Shown here: positions 27,992 through 37,850 of the stretch, one piece after another
Numbering within the stretch: the stretch's first letter is position 1
How the letters are laid out: the number at the start of each line of letters is the position of its first letter
Assembly (NCBI RefSeq): GCF_000718015.1
Contig: NZ_JODY01000011.1
Location: forward strand, 1-64,000
Origin: Streptomyces catenulae
Lineage (GTDB): Bacteria > Actinomycetota > Actinomycetes > Streptomycetales > Streptomycetaceae
Direction: 5' to 3'
DNA: 64,000 bases
Made by a program: the position numbers and the translations under genes
Notes under the pieces: generated by a model
The model's input: only the letters and a program-made list of their open reading frames with translations
The model's database searches: none
Told to the model about the DNA's origin: nothing

Positions 27992-28648
27992 CTACCAGCC
28001 GCGCTCGCGCCACTCGGCGAGATGCGGCCGCTCCGCGCCCAGCGTGGTGTCGGCGCCGTGCCCCGGATAGATCCAGGTCTCGTCCGGAAGCTGGTCGAAG
28101 AGCTTGTGCTGGACGCCGTCGATCAGGGTGGCGAAGCTCTCCGCATCGCCCCAGGTGTTCCCCACGCCGCCTGGGAAGAGGCAGTCCCCGGTGAAGACAT
28201 GGGGAGCGCCGTGCGGGTCGTCGTAGATCAACGCGATGCTGCCCGGGGTGTGGCCGACCAGATGCCGCGCGGTCAGCTCCACCCGGCCGACGCGCAGCAC
28301 ATCGCCGTCCTCGACCGGCACGTCCGTGGGCACCGGGATGCCCTCGGCGTCGTACCGCCCGGCGTACGTCCGTGCGCCCGTCGCATCGACCACCTCGCGC
28401 AGGGCGCCCCAGTGATCGCCGTGCCGGTGCGTGGTGACCACCGAGGCGAGACCGCTGTCGCCGATCAGGGTGAGCAGCGTGTGCGGCTCCGCCGCCGCAT
28501 CGATCAGCAACTGCTCATCGGTCGCCCGGCACCGCAGGACATAGGCGTTGTTGTTCGTCGGACCGACCGCGACCTTCGAGATCATCAGGTCGGTCAGCTC
28601 GTGCACGTCGGCCGGTCCGCCGACCTTCACTGCTCCGCTGTAGGCCAT
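27992..28648 (-). CDS. MBL-fold metallohydrolase
   Basis: A 218-residue metallo-beta-lactamase-fold enzyme. The metal motif is THRHGDHW (73-80). Further ligands are GHTPGSIAL (about 133), FTGDCLFPGG and the final YPGHG. The arrangement is glyoxalase II/hydroxyacylglutathione-hydrolase-like, and in actinomycetes such enzymes often act on mycothiol thioesters. The substrate is not determined here. It starts 9 bp after the mycothiol-dependent-isomerase-like gene, so the two are one operon and may work on the same thiol conjugates. Confidence 0.88.
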   Translation of the reverse strand: MAYSGAVKVGGPADVHELTDLMISKVAVGPTNNNAYVLRCRATDEQLLIDAAAEPHTLLTLIGDSGLASVVTTHRHGDHWGALREVVDATGARTYAGRYDAEGIPVPTDVPVEDGDVLRVGRVELTARHLVGHTPGSIALIYDDPHGAPHVFTGDCLFPGGVGNTWGDAESFATLIDGVQHKLFDQLPDETWIYPGHGADTTLGAERPHLAEWRERGW

Positions 28649-28657
28649 GACGCCAGC

Positions 28658-29389
28658 TTAGAGCGGGGGTACGACAGGCAGCGCGCCGCCGTCGGCGGTC
28701 AGCTCGTCGCCCTCGCCGCGCCCGGTGAGCCAGCCGAGCAGCGCCGTCGCCGGGCCCGCCACCACCAGCGGCGCCGCGCCCTCGGCGGTACTGCCGGTGC
28801 GCCGCGGGTGCCCGTCCGCGGTCCGCAGCTCCAGCGCCGGGAGCCCGGGGTGTCCCGCGAACTTCACGCCGGTCAGGAAATCCAGCTCGGCGGCGACAAA
28901 GGCGGCGGGCAGCCGGTCGAGGGTGTAGCCGATCCCCAGGTCGACGTGGTGCAGCTCCACCTCGCCGAGCCGCCGCAACGGCAGCCGGTCGGCGCGCTCC
29001 ACCACGCCGTTGCGCATCTCGACCCGGAAGTCCCACCGGTCCGCCGGGAGCGCCCGCGCCGCGGCGGTGAACCGCTCCCCGCTCGCCCGCAGATCGTCCA
29101 GCTGCGCCGCCAGCGGGCGGACCGCGTCCCGCCGGATGTCGGCGTCCCGGGTCGCCGCATCGGCGTACATCGGCGTGGGGACATCCGTCCGTGCCCAGGT
29201 CAGAAGGTTGACCAGGGCGTCCGCGTTGCGCGACAGATGGGCCAGGACATGGCCGCGGGTCCAGTCGGGGAGCAGGGACGGTTCGGTGACCGCGGCGTCG
29301 TCGAGACCGGCGACGGCGGTGAGCAGCCGCTCGGTGGCCTCGTGGACGGCGGCCACATCGTGCGCGAAATCAGGCGCGGTATCGGTCAT
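28658..29389 (-). CDS. Maleylpyruvate isomerase family, mycothiol-dependent enzyme (DinB-like)
   Basis: A 243-residue protein of the DinB/MDMPI fold. A helical N-terminal domain has SLLPDWTRGHVLAHLSRNAD (metal-binding His in the GHVLAHL segment) and a second His region GEVELHHVDLGIGY near residue 155. A small C-terminal SCP2-like beta domain follows (LELRTADGH to WLTGRGEG). Family members use mycothiol as cofactor for isomerisation or conjugation. The neighbouring MBL hydrolase is consistent with thiol-conjugate metabolism. ATG at 29389 is in a region with no strong ribosome site. Confidence 0.88.
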   Translation of the reverse strand: MTDTAPDFAHDVAAVHEATERLLTAVAGLDDAAVTEPSLLPDWTRGHVLAHLSRNADALVNLLTWARTDVPTPMYADAATRDADIRRDAVRPLAAQLDDLRASGERFTAAARALPADRWDFRVEMRNGVVERADRLPLRRLGEVELHHVDLGIGYTLDRLPAAFVAAELDFLTGVKFAGHPGLPALELRTADGHPRRTGSTAEGAAPLVVAGPATALLGWLTGRGEGDELTADGGALPVVPPL

Positions 29390-29649
29390 GCCCCCGACGC
29401 TAGCGCCGCGGACGCGGCTGCGGGAGACCGCCGGAACCGGCCACACCGCGCCCCCGCGCGCCCCGGGACGACACCGGTGCGCCCCGGGGAGGCCCGGTCG
29501 CGTACCGGGCACTTCGCGGGCGGCGCGGCGCCGCCCACCAGGCCCGGGGCCCGTACGGCTGCGATCGCCCCAGGGGCCGCACCGCGCGCGCCGCCCCGGA
29601 GTGCGCCCCCTCCCCGGGGAGTGCGCCCCGCCGGGCCGCGGGTGCGCCG

Positions 29650-31233
29650 CTACGCCGTGTCCGCGCGGGGCGCGCCGAACCACCGGCGCAGCGCGTCGTC
29701 CAGCCCGCCCAGCGGCACCGGGCCCCCGGGGACCGCGTCCACCGCCCACGCCGTGCAGCCGTCGGGGCGGATCAGCAGCCCGGCGGGGGCGGGCCCGGTG
29801 GTGCGGGCGGTCAGCACCCGCAGCCGGTCCGGGTAACCGGCGGCGCGGGCGCGCAGCGCGGCGTCGTCCGTCAGGTCGAGCAGCAGACCGCCCCCGGCGC
29901 ACAACCGGTCGCCGAGCCGGGTGCCGTCGGAGAACAGCAGGTCGGGGGCGCTGCGGCCGATCAGCGGATGGTCGCCGGGCAGGTCGATGCGGTGCAGGAC
30001 GCCGGAGATCCGCTTGGCGAAGAAGGTGGTCGCGTCGACGGTCCGCGCCAACTCCGCGACGAGGGAGCGCAGCGCCCGGGCGTGCGACTCCGGCCGCATC
30101 AGCGCCACTTGGGCCCGCGTCCACTCCAGCACCCAGGCGCCGAGCGGGTGCCGCTCCGCGGTGTACGTGTCCAGCAGGCCCTCCGGGGCCCACCCGCGGA
30201 TCGTCGCGGCGAGCTTCCAGCCGAGGTTGACCGCGTCGCCGATCCCGAGGTTCAGCCCCTGGCCGCCGAAAGGCGCGTGCACATGGGCGGCGTCCCCCGC
30301 CAGCAACACCCGCCCCTTGCGGTACTCCGGGACCTGCCGGGCGTTGTCGGTGAAGCGGGTCGCCGACAGCACCTTGGTGACCGTGACGTCGACGCCCGAG
30401 GTGTGCCGCAGCGAGGTCTGCAACTCCTCGGCGGTGACCGGCGCCGCGCGGTCGGCCGGCGGGCCGTCGAACTCCACCGTCAGGATCCGCCCCGGCACCG
30501 GTCCGTGCACGTAGATGCCGGTGTCCGTGCCGTTCCAGCCGGTCTTCAGGCCTTCGCCGCCGGTCATCTCGACGAGCGCCTGACGGCCCGTGATCTCCGG
30601 TGCGGTGCCCGGGAACGGGAAGCCCGCGAGGCGGCGGACCGTGCTGCGCCCGCCGTCGCAGCCGACCAGCCAACCGGCGCGCAGCGCCCCGTCGGTGGTG
30701 CGGACGCGCACATGGTCGGCCGCGGTGTCGAAATCGGTCAGCTCCACACCGCGGCGCACGGTGACGCCCAGTTCGGCGGCGCGTGCGGCGAGCAGATGCT
30801 CCACGGTCGCCTGCGCGACGAACCCGACGCCGTCGGCGGGCCCGGCGGCGTGGAAGTCGGGATCCTCCCCGTCCAGCAGGTCACCGTGGAGCATGATCCC
30901 CGCGAAGTGCCCGGCGAAGCGCGGCGGTCGGGCGGCGCCGTCCGTGCCCGCCGTTCGCTGCCGCAGGAACGACGCGAACCGCTCCAGCCCCTCGCGCTGC
31001 GCCTCCTCCAGGGCGGGCAGCATGCCGCGCCGGTAGAAGGACTCCACGGTCGGCGTGTTGATCGACCCGGCCTTGATGGTGGTGTCCACCTCCGTCAGCC
31101 GCTCCAGGACCACGACGTCCACCCCCGCCAGGGCGAGTTCGCAGGCCAGCATCAGCCCCACCGGTCCGCCGCCCGCGACGACGACCTCCGTCTCCGTGTC
31201 CGGCCCGGTGTCCGCCGTGGTGTCCGTACGCAT
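29650..31233 (-). CDS. FAD-dependent aromatic monooxygenase
   Basis: A 527-residue flavoprotein hydroxylase of the PHBH/TetX-like class A group. FAD Rossmann motif is VVVAGGGPVGLMLACELAL (about 18-36). A DG motif [17 protein letters not shown] is near 180, and GD motif KGRVLLAGDAAHVHAPFGG near 325, followed by QGLNLGIGDAVNLGWKL. A thioredoxin-like C-terminal domain follows. Relatives modify aromatic polyketides or inactivate antibiotics such as rifampicin. Divergence from a TetR regulator 77 bp away suggests substrate-inducible expression. ATG at 31233 follows AAGGGTGGGG. Confidence 0.85.
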   Translation of the reverse strand: MRTDTTADTGPDTETEVVVAGGGPVGLMLACELALAGVDVVVLERLTEVDTTIKAGSINTPTVESFYRRGMLPALEEAQREGLERFASFLRQRTAGTDGAARPPRFAGHFAGIMLHGDLLDGEDPDFHAAGPADGVGFVAQATVEHLLAARAAELGVTVRRGVELTDFDTAADHVRVRTTDGALRAGWLVGCDGGRSTVRRLAGFPFPGTAPEITGRQALVEMTGGEGLKTGWNGTDTGIYVHGPVPGRILTVEFDGPPADRAAPVTAEELQTSLRHTSGVDVTVTKVLSATRFTDNARQVPEYRKGRVLLAGDAAHVHAPFGGQGLNLGIGDAVNLGWKLAATIRGWAPEGLLDTYTAERHPLGAWVLEWTRAQVALMRPESHARALRSLVAELARTVDATTFFAKRISGVLHRIDLPGDHPLIGRSAPDLLFSDGTRLGDRLCAGGGLLLDLTDDAALRARAAGYPDRLRVLTARTTGPAPAGLLIRPDGCTAWAVDAVPGGPVPLGGLDDALRRWFGAPRADTA

Positions 31234-31271
31234 GCCCCACCCTTGTTCTGTCGCTGTCGCAGAGAAGGATG

Positions 31272-31309
31272 TAGTCACTAAAAAAATATGGCAAGTAAAA
31301 TATTGCGGC
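31272..31309 (+). promoter_or_regulatory. Promoter of the tetR gene and shared operator region
   Basis: A rare AT-rich island. -35 TAGTCA (31272-31277), 18-bp spacer, -10 TAAAAT (31296-31301), then ATG at 31310. The start codon lies about where transcription should begin, and no ribosome site precedes it, so the message is probably leaderless. Inverted repeats AATAT/ATATT (31285-31289 / 31300-31304) and GCAA/TTGC (31291-31294 / 31303-31306) overlap the -10 and are candidate TetR contacts controlling both divergent genes. Confidence 0.6.
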
Positions 31310-32035
31310 ATGAGCGCGAACGGAGCGGTGGACCGGGCCGGTGCGGACGACGGGCGGGCGGACCCGGTGGCGGGCACGGACCCGGAGGAGGCGGGCCTCA
31401 CGCTGCGGGAACGGAAGAAGCGGCGGACCCGGCAGCGGATCTCCGGCGAGGCGAGCCGCCTCTTCGTCGAGCGCGGCTTCGAGCAGGTCACCGTCGCCGA
31501 GGTGGCCCGCGCCGCCGAGGTCTCCGCGATGACGGTCTTCAACTACTTCCCGCGCAAGGAGGACCTCTTCCTCGACCGGGTCCCGGAGGCCGCCGGGATG
31601 CTCGTCCGCGCGGTGCGCGACCGGGAGCCGGACGAGACGCCGCTCGCCGCGCTGCGGCGGCTCGCCACCGGGCTGGTGGCCTCCGGGCATCCGTTGACGA
31701 GGGTGGGGGAGGGGTTCGGGCGCTTCTGGCGGACGGTCCTCGACTCACCCGCGCTGCGGGCCAGGGGGCGCGAGGTGCTGGAGGAATTGGAGGAGCTGCT
31801 CGCGGTGGAGCTGGGGCGGGCCGCCGGTGCGCCGCCGGACGATCCGGAGTCCCGGGTCGCCGCCGCGCTGATCGCCGCCGGGTGGCGGGCCGCGTACGCG
31901 ACGGCGGTGCGGCGGCAGCTCGACGGTGACCCCGCGGAGGCGGTCGCCGTTGAGCAGGCGGCGGTGCTGGAGCGGACCTTCGACGCGCTGGAACGGGCGC
32001 TGCCGGTGCTCGCCGGACCGGGGGAGCGGCGCTGA
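31310..32035 (+). CDS. TetR-family transcriptional regulator
   Basis: A 241-residue repressor. The helix-turn-helix domain is at about residues 27-80: LRERKKRRTRQRISGEASRL, then VTVAEVARAAEVSAMTVFNYF, the classic TetR recognition helix, and KEDLFLDRV. The helical ligand domain follows, with a typical TetR dimerisation C-terminus. It is divergent from the flavin monooxygenase and most likely represses it until its substrate is bound. The start is ATG at 31310, judged leaderless from the promoter position. Confidence 0.9.
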   Translation: MSANGAVDRAGADDGRADPVAGTDPEEAGLTLRERKKRRTRQRISGEASRLFVERGFEQVTVAEVARAAEVSAMTVFNYFPRKEDLFLDRVPEAAGMLVRAVRDREPDETPLAALRRLATGLVASGHPLTRVGEGFGRFWRTVLDSPALRARGREVLEELEELLAVELGRAAGAPPDDPESRVAAALIAAGWRAAYATAVRRQLDGDPAEAVAVEQAAVLERTFDALERALPVLAGPGERR

Positions 32036-32297
32036 CCTGCGAGGGCGCGGACGGGGCGCGGAGCGCCGGTGATCGGGAAGGATCCGGCGCCGCCACACGT
32101 TCGAGTGAAGCAGGGCAACGACGACCGTAATTCGAATGCGCGTGCTATAGGCTCGTGTGTGGCATCACTCAGACAGTGCCGTGGCGGGCCCCATACCCTG
32201 GGAAGGGGTTCCGCTCCGCTCCGCCGCCCCTGCTCATCACCGGGCGGCGGACGCGGTACCGCGGCTCCCCGCCCACTCCAGAAAGGTGCCGACCGGC

Positions 32298-35200
32298 GTG
32301 GCCGACCGTCTCATCGTCCGTGGCGCTCGCGAGCACAATCTCCGCAACGTCTCGCTCGACCTCCCCCGCGACTCCCTCATCGTCTTCACGGGGCTCTCCG
32401 GGTCGGGCAAGTCCTCGCTCGCCTTCGACACGATCTTCGCCGAGGGGCAGCGGCGCTACGTCGAGTCGCTCTCCTCCTACGCCCGGCAGTTCCTCGGGCA
32501 GATGGACAAGCCCGATGTGGACTTCATCGAGGGGCTCTCCCCCGCGGTCTCCATCGACCAGAAGTCGACGTCCCGCAACCCCCGCTCGACGGTCGGCACC
32601 ATCACCGAGGTCTACGACTACCTCCGCCTCCTCTTCGCCCGCATCGGCAAGCCGCACTGCCCCGAGTGCGGCCGCCCGATCGCCCGGCAGTCGCCCCAGG
32701 CCATCGTCGACAAGGTGCTGGAGCTGCCCGAGGGCAGCCGCTTCCAGGTGCTCTCGCCGCTGGTGCGGGAGCGCAAGGGCGAGTTCGTCGACCTCTTCGC
32801 CGACCTCCAGACCAAGGGGTACAGCCGCGCCCGGGTCGACGGCGAGACGATCCAGCTGGCCGAGCCGCCGAAGCTGAAGAAGCAGGAGAAGCACACCATC
32901 GAGGTGGTCGTCGACCGCCTGACGGTGAAGGAGTCCGCCAAGCGTCGGCTGACCGACTCCGTGGAGACCGCCCTCGGGCTCTCCGGCGGCATGGTCATCC
33001 TCGACTTCGTCGACCTGGACGCCGACGACCCGCAGCGCGAGCGGATGTACTCCGAGCACCTCTACTGCGCCTACGACGACCTCTCCTTCGAGGAGCTGGA
33101 GCCGCGCTCCTTCTCCTTCAACTCCCCCTTCGGCGCCTGCCCGGACTGCACCGGCATCGGCACGCGGATGGAGGTCGACCCGGAGCTGATCGTCCCCGAC
33201 GAGGACCGCTCGCTGGACGAGGGCGCCATCCACCCGTGGTCGCACGGCCACACCAAGGAGTACTTCGGCCGCCTGGTCGGCGCCCTCGCCGACGCCCTCG
33301 GGTTCCGTACCGACATCCCGTGGGCCGGACTGCCGCAGCGCGCCAAGAAGGCCCTGCTCAACGGCCACCGCACCCAGATCGAGGTCCGCTACCGCAACCG
33401 CTACGGCCGCGAGCGTGCCTACACCACGCCGTTCGAGGGCGCCCTGCCGTTCGTCAAGCGGCGCCACAGCGAGGCGGAGAGCGACAGCAGCCGCGAGCGC
33501 TTCGAGGGCTACATGCGCGAGGTGCCCTGCCCGACGTGTGAGGGCACCCGGCTGAAGCCGATCGTCCTCGCGGTCACCGTGCAGGGCCGGTCGATCGCCG
33601 AGGTCGCGGCCATGTCGATCAGCGACTGCGCCGACTTCCTCCGCGAGATGACGCTCAACGCCCGCGAGAAGAAGATCGCCGAGCGGGTCCTCAAGGAGGT
33701 CAACGAGCGGCTGAAGTTCCTGGTCGACGTCGGTCTGGACTACCTCTCGCTCAACCGCGCCGCGGGCACCCTCTCCGGCGGCGAGGCCCAGCGCATCCGG
33801 CTCGCCACCCAGATCGGCTCCGGTCTGGTCGGCGTCCTCTACGTCCTCGACGAACCGTCGATCGGCCTCCACCAGCGCGACAACCACCGGCTGATCGAGA
33901 CGCTGGTGCGGCTGCGCGACATGGGCAACACGCTGATCGTCGTCGAGCACGACGAGGACACCATCAAGGTCGCCGACTGGGTCGTGGACATCGGTCCCGG
34001 CGCCGGTGAGCACGGCGGCAAGGTCGTGCACAGCGGCCCCATGAAGGAGCTGCTGGCCAACAAGGAGTCGATCACCGGCCAGTACCTCTCCGGTCGGCGC
34101 GCCATCGCGACGCCGGAGATCCGCCGCCCCGTGGACCCCGCCCGGCAGCTGACGGTGCACGGTGCCAAGGAGAACAACCTCCGCGACATCGACGCCGCCT
34201 TCCCGCTGGGCGTGCTGACCGCCGTCACCGGGGTCTCCGGCTCCGGCAAGTCCACGCTGGTCAACGACATCCTCTACACCCACCTGGCGCGCGAGCTGAA
34301 CGGCGCCAAGACGGTGCCCGGGCGGCACACCCGGGTGGACGGCGACGACCTCGTCGACAAGGTGGTCCATGTCGACCAGTCGCCCATCGGCCGTACGCCG
34401 CGCTCCAACCCCGCGACGTACACCGGGGTGTTCGACAACATCCGCAAGCTCTTCGCGGAGACGATGGAGGCGAAGGTCCGCGGCTATCTGCCGGGGCGGT
34501 TCTCCTTCAACGTCAAGGGCGGCCGCTGCGAGAACTGCTCGGGCGACGGCACCATCAAGATCGAGATGAACTTCCTGCCGGACGTGTACGTGCCGTGCGA
34601 GGTCTGCCACGGCGCGCGCTACAACCGCGAGACGCTGGAGGTGCACTACAAGGGCAAGTCCATCGCCGAGGTGCTGGACATGCCCATCGAGGAGGCGCTG
34701 ACCTTCTTCGAGGCGGTGCCGGCCATCGCCCGGCACCTCCGGACGCTGCACGACGTCGGTCTGGGCTATGTCCGCCTCGGCCAGTCCGCGCCGACCCTCT
34801 CCGGCGGTGAGGCGCAGCGCGTCAAGCTGGCCAGCGAACTCCAGAAGCGCTCCACGGGCCGTACGGTCTACGTCCTGGACGAGCCCACCACCGGGCTGCA
34901 CTTCGACGACATCAGCAAGCTGATCACGGTGCTGTCCGGGCTGGTCGACAAGGGCAACACGGTCATCGTCATCGAGCACAACCTCGACGTGATCAAGACC
35001 GCCGACTGGATCGTCGACATGGGTCCCGAGGGCGGCAACGGCGGCGGCATGATCGTCGCCGAGGGCACCCCGGAGCAGATCGCCTCGGTTCCGGCCAGCC
35101 ACACCGGTAAGTTCCTGCGGGAGATCCTCGGTGACCGGGTCAGCGACGCGGCCACCTCGGGCGCCCCCGCGGCGGCGAAGCCGGTGAAGAAGACGGCGGC

Positions 35201-35321
35201 CAGGAAGACCGCCGCCAAGGCGACGGCTACCAAGGCGACCGCCAAGAAGACCGCGGCGAAGACCACGGCCAAGAAGACCGCCGCGAAGAAGACGACAGGC
35301 AAGGCCCGCCGGGCCTCCTGA
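32298..35321 (+). CDS. uvrA: Excinuclease ABC subunit A
   Basis: A 1007-residue damage-recognition ATPase of nucleotide-excision repair with two ABC modules. First Walker A is GLSGSGKS (32-39). ABC signatures [14 protein letters not shown] and [15 protein letters not shown], the second P-loop GVSGSGKST, and zinc-binding CPEC, CPDC/CPTC and CENC/CEVC pairs are all present. The last 45 residues are an unusual Lys/Ala/Thr tail with KKTAAKT repeats, like histone-H1 tails. GTG at 32298 has AAAGGTG nine bases upstream; GTG at 32286 is the alternative. Confidence 0.97.
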   Translation: MADRLIVRGAREHNLRNVSLDLPRDSLIVFTGLSGSGKSSLAFDTIFAEGQRRYVESLSSYARQFLGQMDKPDVDFIEGLSPAVSIDQKSTSRNPRSTVGTITEVYDYLRLLFARIGKPHCPECGRPIARQSPQAIVDKVLELPEGSRFQVLSPLVRERKGEFVDLFADLQTKGYSRARVDGETIQLAEPPKLKKQEKHTIEVVVDRLTVKESAKRRLTDSVETALGLSGGMVILDFVDLDADDPQRERMYSEHLYCAYDDLSFEELEPRSFSFNSPFGACPDCTGIGTRMEVDPELIVPDEDRSLDEGAIHPWSHGHTKEYFGRLVGALADALGFRTDIPWAGLPQRAKKALLNGHRTQIEVRYRNRYGRERAYTTPFEGALPFVKRRHSEAESDSSRERFEGYMREVPCPTCEGTRLKPIVLAVTVQGRSIAEVAAMSISDCADFLREMTLNAREKKIAERVLKEVNERLKFLVDVGLDYLSLNRAAGTLSGGEAQRIRLATQIGSGLVGVLYVLDEPSIGLHQRDNHRLIETLVRLRDMGNTLIVVEHDEDTIKVADWVVDIGPGAGEHGGKVVHSGPMKELLANKESITGQYLSGRRAIATPEIRRPVDPARQLTVHGAKENNLRDIDAAFPLGVLTAVTGVSGSGKSTLVNDILYTHLARELNGAKTVPGRHTRVDGDDLVDKVVHVDQSPIGRTPRSNPATYTGVFDNIRKLFAETMEAKVRGYLPGRFSFNVKGGRCENCSGDGTIKIEMNFLPDVYVPCEVCHGARYNRETLEVHYKGKSIAEVLDMPIEEALTFFEAVPAIARHLRTLHDVGLGYVRLGQSAPTLSGGEAQRVKLASELQKRSTGRTVYVLDEPTTGLHFDDISKLITVLSGLVDKGNTVIVIEHNLDVIKTADWIVDMGPEGGNGGGMIVAEGTPEQIASVPASHTGKFLREILGDRVSDAATSGAPAAAKPVKKTAARKTAAKATATKATAKKTAAKTTAKKTAAKKTTGKARRAS

Positions 35322-35336
35322 CGCCCGTCGGCACCC

Positions 35337-35384
35337 GGGCCGCCGCCCTCGTCCCGCTCCCCGGAGCGGCAGGGGCGGCGGCCC
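35337..35384 (+). terminator. uvrA terminator hairpin
   Basis: GGGCCGCCGCCC and GGGCGGCGGCCC form a 12-bp perfect stem 16 bp past the uvrA stop. A small inner CGCTCC/GGAGCG stem extends it. Confidence 0.75.
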
Positions 35385-35402
35385 GCCACGTACTCACCGC
35401 TC

Positions 35403-35460
35403 CGGGCGGGCGGGGCGCCACAAGAGGGCGGCGCACGCCCCTCCGGGCCCCGCCCGCCCG
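35403..35460 (-). terminator. Fructokinase-side terminator hairpin
   Basis: CGGGCGGGCGGGGC and GCCCCGCCCGCCCG form a 14-bp perfect stem with a 30-base loop, immediately past the leftward stop at 35466. Confidence 0.65.
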
Positions 35461-35465
35461 ACGCG

Positions 35466-36431
35466 CTACCGCTCCACCTCCGCCGCCCACGGCGGCTCGG
35501 CGCCCGCGCGGGCGCAGGTGACGGCGGCCGCCCGGGCCGCGAAGCCGAGGATGTCGCGCCAGCCGTCCGCACCGAGCGCGGCCACCGCAGGGCGGGAGAG
35601 CGCGTCATGGGCGTCGAGCCGGTGCAGCAGCGCCGCGTTGACGGTGTCGCCCGCACCGATGGTGTCCACCACCGGGACCCGCACCCCGGGCACCGACACC
35701 TCGGAGCCGTCCCGCGTCCACACCGTCAGCCCGTCGGCGCCGCGGGTCAGCACCACCGCGGCGGGCCCGGCTGCCAGCCACTCCCGCACCGCGGACACCA
35801 CGGACCCGTCGCCGTCCGCGCGGTCCGGCCCGGCGTCCGCGAGCCACCGGGCGTCCTCCTCCGACAGCTTCAGCAGCGTCACATGGGGGAGCCAGGAGCG
35901 GAACCGGGCGCGGTAGGCCGCGGGATCCGGGATCAGCCCGGCCCGGATGTTCGGGTCCAGCGCGGTGAACACCCCGCGCCCGGACTCCCGGCGCAGCAGC
36001 GTCTCGTACGCCGTCGCGCCCGGCTCCAGCACCAGCGAACAGGTGCCGAAGGAGAGCGCGCGCACCGACGGCGGCAGCGCGCCCGGCACCGTGAAGAGGC
36101 GGTCGGCGGTGCCCCCGGCGTAGAAGCCGTAGCCCGCCGAACCGTCCGCGCCGATGTCCGCCACGGCCAGCGTCGTCGGCTCGTCGCCCCGCTGCACCAG
36201 CCGGGTGTCCACCCCGGCCGCGTCCAGACCGTCGAGCAGCGCGTTCCCGAACGCGTCCCGGGAGATCCGCGAGCAGAAACCGGCCGTGGCGCCGAGCCGC
36301 CCCAGCGCGACGGCGGTGTTGTACGGGCCGCCGCCGCGCCGCGGCAGCAGTGCGGGCAGTCCGTCGCCCGCGGTGCCGTCCCGCGGGCCGGGGACGAGAT
36401 CGATCAGTGCCTCACCGGCGACAACGATCAC
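35466..36431 (-). CDS. PfkB-family carbohydrate kinase (fructokinase-like)
   Basis: A 321-residue ribokinase-fold sugar kinase. It begins VIVVAGEALIDLVPGP, has the N-terminal PfkB signature GGGPYNTAVALGRLGA and the C-terminal signature VVDTIGAGDTVNAALLHRL, whose GAGD aspartate is the catalytic base. Similarity favours a fructokinase making fructose-6-phosphate. GTG at 36431 sits in a GTGA overlap with the LacI stop, so the two are translationally coupled. With the divergent polyol-type dehydrogenase it would form a route from a sugar alcohol through fructose to glycolysis. Confidence 0.88.
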   Translation of the reverse strand: MIVVAGEALIDLVPGPRDGTAGDGLPALLPRRGGGPYNTAVALGRLGATAGFCSRISRDAFGNALLDGLDAAGVDTRLVQRGDEPTTLAVADIGADGSAGYGFYAGGTADRLFTVPGALPPSVRALSFGTCSLVLEPGATAYETLLRRESGRGVFTALDPNIRAGLIPDPAAYRARFRSWLPHVTLLKLSEEDARWLADAGPDRADGDGSVVSAVREWLAAGPAAVVLTRGADGLTVWTRDGSEVSVPGVRVPVVDTIGAGDTVNAALLHRLDAHDALSRPAVAALGADGWRDILGFAARAAAVTCARAGAEPPWAAEVER

Positions 36432-37525
36432 GGGGCGTTCCTTCCGTCCACGGGGGAGTTCCTTTCCTCGGTGGCCGGAGCGGTCGGCGGCGCCGCGCCC
36501 GGCCGGGCACCGGCGGCGCCACGGGGGAGTTCGGGGCAGCCGCACGAACTGCGGTGCACCAGCGTGCAGGGCAGCCGCAGGGTGCGCGGCGCCCGGTCCG
36601 GCTCGGCCAGCCGGTCCAGCAGCAGCCGGACCGCCGCCGCCCCGATCTCACGGCCGGGCTGGGCGACGGCGGTCAGCCGGGGCGTGAACAGATCGGCCCA
36701 GGAGAAGTCGTCGAAGCAGGCCAGCGCCACCTCCTCCGGCACCCGCAGACCGCGGTCGCCCAGCGCGCGCAGGGCGCCGATGGTCATCGCGTTGTTGGCG
36801 GTGACCAGGGCGGTCGGCGGGCGGTCGGCGGACAGCACCTGATGGGTGGCGGACTCGGCGCCCGCCGCCTCGGAGTTGCCGCCCGCCAACAGCCCGGGGT
36901 CGTACGGCAGTGCGCGCGAGCGCAGCGCCGCGCGGTATCCGGCGACGCGTTCGGTGGTGGTGCTCAGCCCGGGCAGTCCGGCGATCAGCCCGATGCGGGT
37001 GTGTCCCCGGTCGGCGAGATGTTCGACGAGTTGCCGCATGGGAGCGGTGTTGTCCGCGCACACCTGATCGTGCGCGTCGCCGACCAGCCGGTCCAGGAAG
37101 ACGGTGGGCACGGCCCGGCGGGTCAGATAGCCGACCATCTCCGACGGCTCCGCGGACGGCGCGACGATCATGCCGTCCACCCGCCGCTCGTGCAGGAGTT
37201 GGACGACCTTTCGCTCATGGCCGGGGTCGTCGTGCGGGTCGGCGAGCAGCAGCCCGTACCCCGCCTCCAGCGCGCTCGCCTCGACGCCCCGGAGGATCTC
37301 GGTGAAGTACGGGTTGCTGATCGCGGAGACCGCCAGCCCGATCGACCGGGTCCGCGCGGTCACCAGTGAACGGGCCAGGGTGTTGGGGGTGTAGCCGAGG
37401 TCGTCGATGGCGCGGAGCACCGCGGCGCGGGTGGCCTCGCGCACCCGGCGGGTGTCGTTGAGGACGTGCGACACCGTGGCGACGGAGACCCCCGCGCGCC
37501 GCGCCACGTCCACCATCGTCGTCAT
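36428..37525 (-). CDS. LacI-family transcriptional repressor
   Basis: A 365-residue repressor. The N-terminal HTH is MVDVARRAGVSVATVSHVLN and the hinge helix GYTPNTLARSL. A periplasmic-binding-protein-like sensor domain follows (IGLAVSAISNPYFTEILRG, then FDDFSWADLFTPRLTAVAQP). The last 40 residues are Pro/Ala-rich. ATG at 37525 is used; an ATG at 37516 is also in frame. It sits 242 bp from a 32-bp palindrome that is its likely operator and overlaps the kinase start by 4 bp. The inducer is probably a polyol or its keto-sugar product. Confidence 0.92.
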   Translation of the reverse strand: MTTMVDVARRAGVSVATVSHVLNDTRRVREATRAAVLRAIDDLGYTPNTLARSLVTARTRSIGLAVSAISNPYFTEILRGVEASALEAGYGLLLADPHDDPGHERKVVQLLHERRVDGMIVAPSAEPSEMVGYLTRRAVPTVFLDRLVGDAHDQVCADNTAPMRQLVEHLADRGHTRIGLIAGLPGLSTTTERVAGYRAALRSRALPYDPGLLAGGNSEAAGAESATHQVLSADRPPTALVTANNAMTIGALRALGDRGLRVPEEVALACFDDFSWADLFTPRLTAVAQPGREIGAAAVRLLLDRLAEPDRAPRTLRLPCTLVHRSSCGCPELPRGAAGARPGAAPPTAPATEERNSPVDGRNAP

Positions 37526-37766
37526 CGGGCTCTTCCTTCCGAACGTGCGGCGCCGCGGCCGGATGCCGCGGCGTCCTGGTGCGGTCGGCCCCACGGACCG
37601 GAGGGGCGCGCGGCCGGACCCCGGGCGCCCCGTAGGGGCCGACCCGTACGGGCTCCGGTCCGGAGCCGGGCGCCGCGCAACTCCCGGGCGTACGCCGGGG
37701 AACCGGGGCGGGCGGCCACCGGGGACGGGGGCCGTGCGCCCGCCCACCGTAGCCGTCCCCGGCCGT

Positions 37767-37798
37767 GCGCGTAAACGCTTGCGCAAGCGTTTACGCGC
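37767..37798. promoter_or_regulatory. 32-bp perfect palindrome, LacI-family operator
   Basis: GCGCGTAAACGCTTGC is followed without spacer by its exact reverse complement. The core AAACGCTTGCGCAAGCGTTT has the CG centre typical of LacI-family sites. It lies in the 325-bp region between lacI-type gene (start 37525) and dehydrogenase (start 37851), 52 bp before the latter. The rest of that region is GC-rich with no other clear signal. Confidence 0.85.
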
Positions 37799-37850
37799 GG
37801 GCTACCTTCCGGGGGCAGCGAACCCCGCACGACGTCGTGAGGAGGCGCCG

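Noticed and set aside
32169..35102. 977-codon open frame antisense to uvrA
   Set aside because: Shadow of uvrA's third-position GC bias; Val/Asp/Leu-rich with no domain.
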